DNA of 64,000 nt from Saprospiraceae bacterium (GTDB lineage Bacteria > Bacteroidota > Bacteroidia > Chitinophagales > Saprospiraceae), in the NCBI GenBank assembly GCA_016711125.1, contig JADJTQ010000012.1, forward strand, positions 558,001-622,000, read 5' to 3'. Position 1 is the first letter of the stretch, and every line of letters begins with the position of its first letter. The position numbers were made by a program, and so were the translations under genes. Shown here in pieces: positions 59,268 to 64,000 of this stretch. The notes under the pieces were generated by a model that was not told the origin of the DNA, ran no database searches, and saw nothing but the letters and a program-made list of their open reading frames with translations.

Positions 59268-60737
59268 GTGAAGTCTAACCGATTTATCTTGGTCATCTCT
59301 AACAAAAACATGTCTGAAAAAAAACAAATCCGCCACCAAACTACAATTATTCACGGCCGTTGCACCAGTATTCCATATCGGTTGTTCATCATTTTCTTTT
59401 GGGGGAATAGTCTGGCGATCGCACAAAAAAGCGAGATTATTCCCCAATATAATGATCGTCTTCTGCAGATAGCAGGCAGTGCTTCGGTATCACAACTTGA
59501 GTCAGATATCCGGACTCTGGTCAATTTTGGAACCCGCAATACCCTTTCAGACACCGTGTCAAAAGTCAGGGGCATCGGCGCAGCGAGAAGGTGGATCAAA
59601 TCCCGGTTTGATGAGATTTCGGCTGGTTGCGATCATTGTCTTGACGTATTTTATCAGGATACTGTGGTATCTGCTACTGATAACGCGAGGATTCCCCAAG
59701 ACACCCGGATCGTCAACGTCGTGGCAGTGCAGAGAGGAACCCTTAAATCGAACCGTTATATCATGATGTCTGGTGATATTGATTCGCGAATCTCTGATGC
59801 GACTAATGCCACGGATGATTCACCCGGAGCCAACGACAATGCTACCGGGATGGCAGGCACGATTGAGGCAGCCAGAATTCTTAGCCAATATAGCTTTCCT
59901 CACAATATCGTATATCTCGGTCTTTCCGGTGAGGAGCAAGGCCTTTTTGGAGGCCAGGCGATGGCGCGGTGGGCCAAGGAACAAGGATGGCAAATCATTG
60001 GCATTCTCAACAATGATATGATTGGTAATATCGAAGGGATCGATGGTAGCATCGACAATTGTACTTTCCGTATTTTTTCGGAACCAACCCCGGTTGGTGC
60101 AACGGAGCAGCAAAGGATCTGGCACCGGTTTTATGGTGGTGAGGTTGACGGCCCTTCCCGGCAATTGGCCCGTTATATCGACCAGATAACCCGACAATAC
60201 ATGCCAGCGATGAAACCGATTATGATTTACCGGCTCGATCGTTTTGGACGGGGAGGGCATCACCGTCCATTCAATGATTTGGGCTTTCCGGGAGTTCGGA
60301 TCATGGAAACCCACGAAAACTATGATCGCCAACACCAAGATCTACGGACCGAAAATGGCATCCAATACGGAGATGTGATTGAAGGAGTTAATTTTCCATA
60401 TGTGGCAAAATTGACGGCGGTGAATGCCTTGACCCTCGGATCTCTCGCCTCAGCACCATCATCACCTGATGGCGTCATGATTGGGGGAGCTGTTTCACCT
60501 TCAACAACCCTACGTTGGGAGGCAGTGGAAGAAGAACATCTCCTTGGATACAAAATCTACTGGCGGGACACGACCTCACCACACTGGCAATATGAACGGT
60601 GGGTAGGTAATCAAACCCAATTTACCCTGGAGAATGTCATCATCGACAATTATCTTTTTGGAGTAGCTAGTGTGGCCAAAGATGGTAGTGAGAGCGTTGT
60701 GCAGTTTCCTACTACTTTGATACCAAGGTCCAGATAG
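59268..60737 (+). CDS. M28 family zinc peptidase, exported, with a fibronectin-like C-terminus
   Basis: A 489-residue protein. After a basic lead the hydrophobic segment YRLFIIFFWGNSLAIAQ (near residue 45) is the signal; a start at 59310 would shorten the lead. The catalytic set is DSPGANDNATGMAG, LSGEEQGLFGG (Glu-Glu), LNNDMIGN and the last His in METHENYD. The usual first ligand (HxD) reads GDIDSR, with Asp for His, as I recall for this subgroup. The last 85 residues (PSSPDGVMIGGAVSPSTTL, LGYKIYWRDTT) form a fibronectin type III-like domain. It lies between the two arms of the ligase locus and may process peptides outside the inner membrane. Confidence 0.9.
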   Translation: MKSNRFILVISNKNMSEKKQIRHQTTIIHGRCTSIPYRLFIIFFWGNSLAIAQKSEIIPQYNDRLLQIAGSASVSQLESDIRTLVNFGTRNTLSDTVSKVRGIGAARRWIKSRFDEISAGCDHCLDVFYQDTVVSATDNARIPQDTRIVNVVAVQRGTLKSNRYIMMSGDIDSRISDATNATDDSPGANDNATGMAGTIEAARILSQYSFPHNIVYLGLSGEEQGLFGGQAMARWAKEQGWQIIGILNNDMIGNIEGIDGSIDNCTFRIFSEPTPVGATEQQRIWHRFYGGEVDGPSRQLARYIDQITRQYMPAMKPIMIYRLDRFGRGGHHRPFNDLGFPGVRIMETHENYDRQHQDLRTENGIQYGDVIEGVNFPYVAKLTAVNALTLGSLASAPSSPDGVMIGGAVSPSTTLRWEAVEEEHLLGYKIYWRDTTSPHWQYERWVGNQTQFTLENVIIDNYLFGVASVAKDGSESVVQFPTTLIPRSR

Positions 60738-61045
60738 TGACCATTAGATTCTGCCTTGTGGTTTAGATTTTTTCCGTAGTTCAAATAAATTCTGTAAATT
60801 ATTTCCTGGTCATTGTTTTAAGTCGGAAAGCCAAGAAACTTGACCAACTTTGACCCGCATTATGCATTGGAAATTCCAATGCATAATTTGACGATTGAAA
60901 ATCAAGCAATTAGACTAAGTGTTATGTAACCAAGGTGGTGATTTTCAATATCAGGGTTTAATTTGGAAATAACAATTTTTATAAAAATAGATCTTGGCTT
61001 TGGGGATATTTCTCCGACTTTTTAGCCAAAAGAACAGCGAGAGCC
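60738..61045. other. Intergenic region holding repeat copy B
   Basis: 308 bases between the M28 and second ATP-grasp genes. Apart from repeat copy B (60857-60956) and its hairpin no other feature was found; a promoter for the plus-strand arm is expected near 60980-61030 but no clear TAnnTTTG lies there. Confidence 0.4.
60857..60956. repeat. Dispersed repeat, copy B, with a perfect 12-base hairpin
   Basis: Aligns with copy A at 48181-48292. It contains TATGCATTGGAA (60861-60872) and TTCCAATGCATA (60874-60885), a perfect 12-base inverted repeat with a one-base centre. It then shares AATTTGACGATTGAAAAT with copy A. No T-run follows. It may be a small palindromic repeat element of this genome, or an operator. 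Confidence 0.6.
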
Positions 61046-62485
61046 ATGGAGGATCAAAAAGTATTACATTTTAAGAATTACCTGCTTGGGCAAGCCTATG
61101 ATGAGATGTTTGGCATAGGAAATCACGTGCGCCAAAATTATGAAGCTTACAAGGATCACCTGGAGTCATTGAGTATCGTGAACATCAAGAAACTACAGGA
61201 TGCAACAGACCAGGCTCAGTTGCTTATGGGTATGACCTTTCAGGTACATGGGGATGAGATGGGGCTTGAGAAAATTCTCAAATTAGACATCATTCCCCGT
61301 ATCATCGATGGTCTTGAGTGGGAGCAACTCCAGTTGGGTCTTAAACAACGCATCAAGGCACTTAATCTTTTCATCAACGATATCTACCATGATCAGAAAG
61401 TCATTAAAGATGGTCTGATCTCCGAAGAGATGATCCATACTTGCCCGGCCTATCTGCCTTCATGTAAGGGGCTTGTACCCAGTCGAGGAATCTGGTGCCA
61501 TATCAGTGGAGTAGATATCATCCGCGATACGGACGGCAACTTTTGCGTACTGGAAGATAACCTGCGTTGTCCGTCGGGTGTGTCGTATATGTTGGAAAAC
61601 CGCAAAATCCTCAAAGCGACCTTTCCCCGGTTTTTTGATAAGATTATGGTGCAGCCGGTTTCAGATTATGCCCCGATCCTCTATCAAATGTTGGAATACA
61701 TCTCTCCCGTGCCTAATCCAACCATCGTGGTCCTTACTCCTGGCATCTATAATTCGGCATATTATGAGCATTCGTATCTGGCCCAGGAAATGGGGGTCGA
61801 ATTGGTAGAAGGAAGAGACCTGGTGGTGAGAGATGGACATGTTTATATGCGAAGCACAAAGGGATTCCGTCAAGTGGATGTGATATATCGTCGTATCGAC
61901 GATACTTTTATGGATCCACTGGCTTTTAATCCTGATTCAATGTTGGGTGTACCGGGGATTTTTGAATTATACCGAAAAGGCAAAGTCGCAATTGCCAATG
62001 CACCCGGAACCGGAGTTGCCGATGATAAAGCCATTTGTCCGTATGTGCCCGATTTTGTACGCTATTACCTGGCAGAAGAGCCGATTATCGCCAATGTACC
62101 GACATACATTTGTTCAAAACCGGATGATTTAAAATACGTCTTAGAAAATATAGAACAGCTGGTTGTACAAGAGACCAATGCAGCCGGCGGTTATGGTATG
62201 ATGATCGGACCCAAAAGTGATTCAAAAATGCATGTCGAATTTCGTGAGAAAGTAAAAAAGAATCCGCGAAATTATGTAGCACAACCAATGATCAATCTAT
62301 CGACAGTACCTTGCCTTACTGAAGAAAATTTCTCACCCCGACATGTGGATCTGCGTCCATTTGTCATTTATGGCAACGAGATTTCCGTCATACCTGGTGG
62401 CCTGACCCGGGTAGCGCTTAAGGAAGGTTCACTGGTGGTTAATTCATCGCAAGGAGGGGGTACCAAAGACACCTGGATCGTTTAA
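61046..62485 (+). CDS. Circularly permuted type 2 ATP-grasp protein (stand-alone)
   Basis: A 479-residue ligase-fold protein (PF04174/PF14403): MGMTFQVHGDEMGLEKIL, IWCHISGVDIIRDTDGNFCV, LEDNLRCPSGVSYMLENR, VVLTPGIYNSAYYEHSYLAQ, VIYRRIDDTFMDPLAF and GGYGMMIGPKSDSKMH. It ends VVNSSQGGGTKDTWIV, the usual end before a separate alpha-E gene, which follows 24 bases later. Predicted to join an amino acid or peptide to an acceptor at ATP cost. It is paralogous to the fused copy on the other strand, but all motifs are intact and no frame break is seen. Confidence 0.95.
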   Translation: MEDQKVLHFKNYLLGQAYDEMFGIGNHVRQNYEAYKDHLESLSIVNIKKLQDATDQAQLLMGMTFQVHGDEMGLEKILKLDIIPRIIDGLEWEQLQLGLKQRIKALNLFINDIYHDQKVIKDGLISEEMIHTCPAYLPSCKGLVPSRGIWCHISGVDIIRDTDGNFCVLEDNLRCPSGVSYMLENRKILKATFPRFFDKIMVQPVSDYAPILYQMLEYISPVPNPTIVVLTPGIYNSAYYEHSYLAQEMGVELVEGRDLVVRDGHVYMRSTKGFRQVDVIYRRIDDTFMDPLAFNPDSMLGVPGIFELYRKGKVAIANAPGTGVADDKAICPYVPDFVRYYLAEEPIIANVPTYICSKPDDLKYVLENIEQLVVQETNAAGGYGMMIGPKSDSKMHVEFREKVKKNPRNYVAQPMINLSTVPCLTEENFSPRHVDLRPFVIYGNEISVIPGGLTRVALKEGSLVVNSSQGGGTKDTWIV

Positions 62486-62509
62486 ATCAATCAGCAATAA
62501 TTTGTGATC

Positions 62510-63460
62510 ATGTTAAGTAGAGTAGCCGAATCGATATTGTGGATGAATCGTTACATCGAAAGGATGGAGAACAACGCCCGTTTTCTCGATGTGAATTTTA
62601 ATCTGGCCCTGGATCTCCCCCCGGAGTTAAGACAGCAATGGAAACCCCTGATCCAAACGATGGGAGCTGAGAAGCTTTTTGAAGAATTATATGATCAATA
62701 TACGCAGGATAATGTCATTTCATTTATTTGCTTTGACGAACGAAATGATAGTTCGATCTTAACTTGCATTACCAGGGCACGTGAAAATGCGCGAACGATG
62801 CGCGGCAGCCTCACCAAAGAAATATGGGAGCATATCAATGCGGTATATCACGCGGTGCTTCACTTCAAGAAAGAAAACCCGACCTTAAATAATGACCCCC
62901 GAATTTTTGTGGACCGCATTAAACAATCCAGTCAGCTGTATTATGGGATCAACGATAATACCGTGACCCAAAATGAAGCCTGGCATTTTGGCAAGTTGGG
63001 CTCCTACCTGGAGCGAGCGGACAATATCTCCCGAATACTTGATGTCAAATACCACATCTTATTACCCTCGGCACATGGAGTAGGTACTACAGTAGACTGG
63101 ATACAATGGGTATCGCTCTTGAAATCTGCGAGCGCCTTTAATATGTATAGCCGTAAGTATGGTCAGGTCAAGCCCTTTCATGTGGCTGAATTTTTGGTTT
63201 TAGACCAGGAGTTTCCTCGTTCAATAAATTATTGTCTGAATAAAGCAAATCAATCCCTGCATGCTATCTCCGAAAATTACCGGACCGGCTTTTCCAATCA
63301 ACCGGAAAAATTGGTGGGTATGTTGCTTTCAGAAATATCTTATTCGGGCATGGAAGATATTTTTAAACAGGGCTTACATGAATTTTTGGACCTGGTACAG
63401 CTTAAAATTATTGAGATAGCTGGTTCCATTTATGATACTTACTTTTCTTTGAAAGATTAA
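62510..63460 (+). CDS. Alpha-E domain protein (stand-alone)
   Basis: A 316-residue helical protein (PF04168, DUF403) beginning MLSRVAESILWMNRYIERME, with ARTMRGSLTKEIWEHINAVY, FGKLGSYLERADNISRILDV and the ending IAGSIYDTYFSLKD. The repeated Glu/Arg helix pattern (the two ER motifs, YIERME and YLERAD) names the family. It almost always follows a type 2 ATP-grasp gene; its role is unknown but it is expected to act in the same complex. An upstream GTG at 62504 is possible. Intact. Confidence 0.93.
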   Translation: MLSRVAESILWMNRYIERMENNARFLDVNFNLALDLPPELRQQWKPLIQTMGAEKLFEELYDQYTQDNVISFICFDERNDSSILTCITRARENARTMRGSLTKEIWEHINAVYHAVLHFKKENPTLNNDPRIFVDRIKQSSQLYYGINDNTVTQNEAWHFGKLGSYLERADNISRILDVKYHILLPSAHGVGTTVDWIQWVSLLKSASAFNMYSRKYGQVKPFHVAEFLVLDQEFPRSINYCLNKANQSLHAISENYRTGFSNQPEKLVGMLLSEISYSGMEDIFKQGLHEFLDLVQLKIIEIAGSIYDTYFSLKD

Positions 63461-63477
63461 AATTTACTTCATAATAT

Positions 63478-63822
63478 GTGACTTATTGTCTGGGGATGCA
63501 CCTGAATAAAGGTTTGATCCTGCTCGCCGATACCTGCATCAGTTCAGGAGCACACCGAACCTCTGCAAAAAAGATCTACACATATCAAAATACCCGCAAA
63601 AATCTATTTGTTGCAACATCTGGTCTTCGTTCTGTGAGAGACAAAGCGATTACCTATTTTGACGAGCTTCTGCATAAAGAAGATCATGACCTCACTCGCA
63701 TGTACCAGGTCGCCAGTGCATTTGGAAAATGTTTGAGAAAAGTGGCAGAAGAAGATAAAAAACCGTTGGAAGACGCCGGATATAAATTTGATACCCATGC
63801 CTTAAACGAGATTATCCATTAG
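63478..63822 (+). CDS. Proteasome-type (Anbu-like) protease, C-terminally truncated
   Basis: From a GTG at 63478 it reads MTYCLGMHLNKGLILLADTC, so Thr 2 would become the N-terminal nucleophile of an HslV/proteasome fold; GLRSVRDKAITYF, LRKVAEEDKKPLEDAGYKFD and related segments fit COG3484, the protease type tied to ATP-grasp/alpha-E groups. Family members run to about 240 residues. Here similarity stops near residue 109 (KFDTHA), and a stop follows at 63822; the missing half holds much of the core. The sequence after it is not this family. So the gene is cut by a rearrangement or insertion just before 63806. It is the last gene of the plus-strand arm, 17 bases from alpha-E. Confidence 0.82.
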   Translation: MTYCLGMHLNKGLILLADTCISSGAHRTSAKKIYTYQNTRKNLFVATSGLRSVRDKAITYFDELLHKEDHDLTRMYQVASAFGKCLRKVAEEDKKPLEDAGYKFDTHALNEIIH

Positions 63823-63834
63823 AAAATCTATTTC

Positions 63835-63942
63835 GGCCTGAAATAGCTGCAAAATAAGGCGCTTCGCTGGACTTCCTTCCTTCACCGTAGCGGTGCTGTG
63901 CCTCAATCAGGAAAATCCCTTATTTTATTGCTCTTCCAGGCC
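63835..63942. mobile_element. Inverted-repeat element end after the truncated protease gene
   Basis: Arms of 25 bases, GGCCTGAAATAGCTGC... (63835-63859) and its near complement ending ...CTCTTCCAGGCC (63918-63942), agree at about 20 of 25 positions. Inside lies a small perfect hairpin, CACCG-TAG-CGGTG. This could be a miniature element, a transposon end or a strong RNA structure. Beyond it an open frame on the minus strand (64000 to 63920) runs off the window. No integron attC core sites (RYYYAAC/GTTRRRY) were seen. The match with the point where the protease gene loses similarity suggests an insertion. Confidence 0.45.
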
Positions 63943-64000
63943 TCATGAAAACCCTGCGACATAGCCACGCCAGTTCGTTCTTAACATCACTATCTACATC

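Noticed and set aside
63835..63942. Integron attC site
   Set aside because: Length and stem fit, but the RYYYAAC and GTTRRRY core sites are absent and no cassette array or integrase is seen.

Overview
The window looks like a chromosome segment of a Bacteroidota bacterium, most likely a Saprospiraceae-type member of Saprospirales/Chitinophagales. The reasons are family content (TonB receptor with a carboxypeptidase-like plug paired with a DUF4249 lipoprotein, LytS/LytTR pairs, Bacteroidota-type Sec/lipoprotein NosZ with nosL-D-F-Y, DPP III, the ~637-residue YgiQ), TAnnTTTG -7 promoter elements, and moderate GC. The genus is not decidable from the sequence alone. There is no CRISPR array, prophage or complete insertion sequence.

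Layout. 1-11.4 kb is housekeeping: MmcQ/YjbR (cut by the edge), pyrF, a NifU-C iron-sulfur carrier, Mrp ATPase, a RibF-glycosyltransferase fusion, RluA, YgiQ, BipA, a PhyH dioxygenase, a cupin and a small secreted protein. 11.7-22 kb holds secreted or catabolic enzymes (DPP III, tryptophanase, an esterase, a serine hydrolase) and a LytS/LytTR pair. 22.3-31.8 kb is a nitrous oxide reduction island: nosZ-orf-nosL-nosD-nosF-nosY on the plus strand, and divergently a fasciclin lipoprotein, cytochrome c, a 12-helix histidine-rich membrane protein and two Rrf2 regulators. 32-41.8 kb holds SDR plus sulfatase, a hybrid histidine kinase with a LytTR regulator, surface proteins, a tRNA-like gene and a decayed arginase-family gene. 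42.5-52.2 kb holds a TonB/DUF4249 pair, TauE, a cytochrome, a sulfotransferase, and a TetR-hmgA-fahA-flavin reductase tyrosine-catabolic cluster.

52.4-63.8 kb is the most distinctive block. It is a two-armed peptide ligase/protease locus: small transglutaminase, circularly permuted ATP-grasp fused to alpha-E, and a giant DUF2126 transglutaminase on the minus strand; then an M28 peptidase; then a second ATP-grasp, a separate alpha-E and a proteasome-type (Anbu-like) protease on the plus strand. The parts are families already grouped by comparative genomics, but the substrate and product are unknown. The last gene is cut short next to an inverted-repeat element.

Caution: many genes are broken by single-base indels, mostly in homopolymers, and resume cleanly in another frame. 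This pattern fits residual long-read assembly error better than mass gene decay, so such genes are given below as one full-length locus with the break marked. Two lesions differ in kind: an in-frame TAG in nosZ, and an internal deletion plus an in-frame TAA in hmgA.
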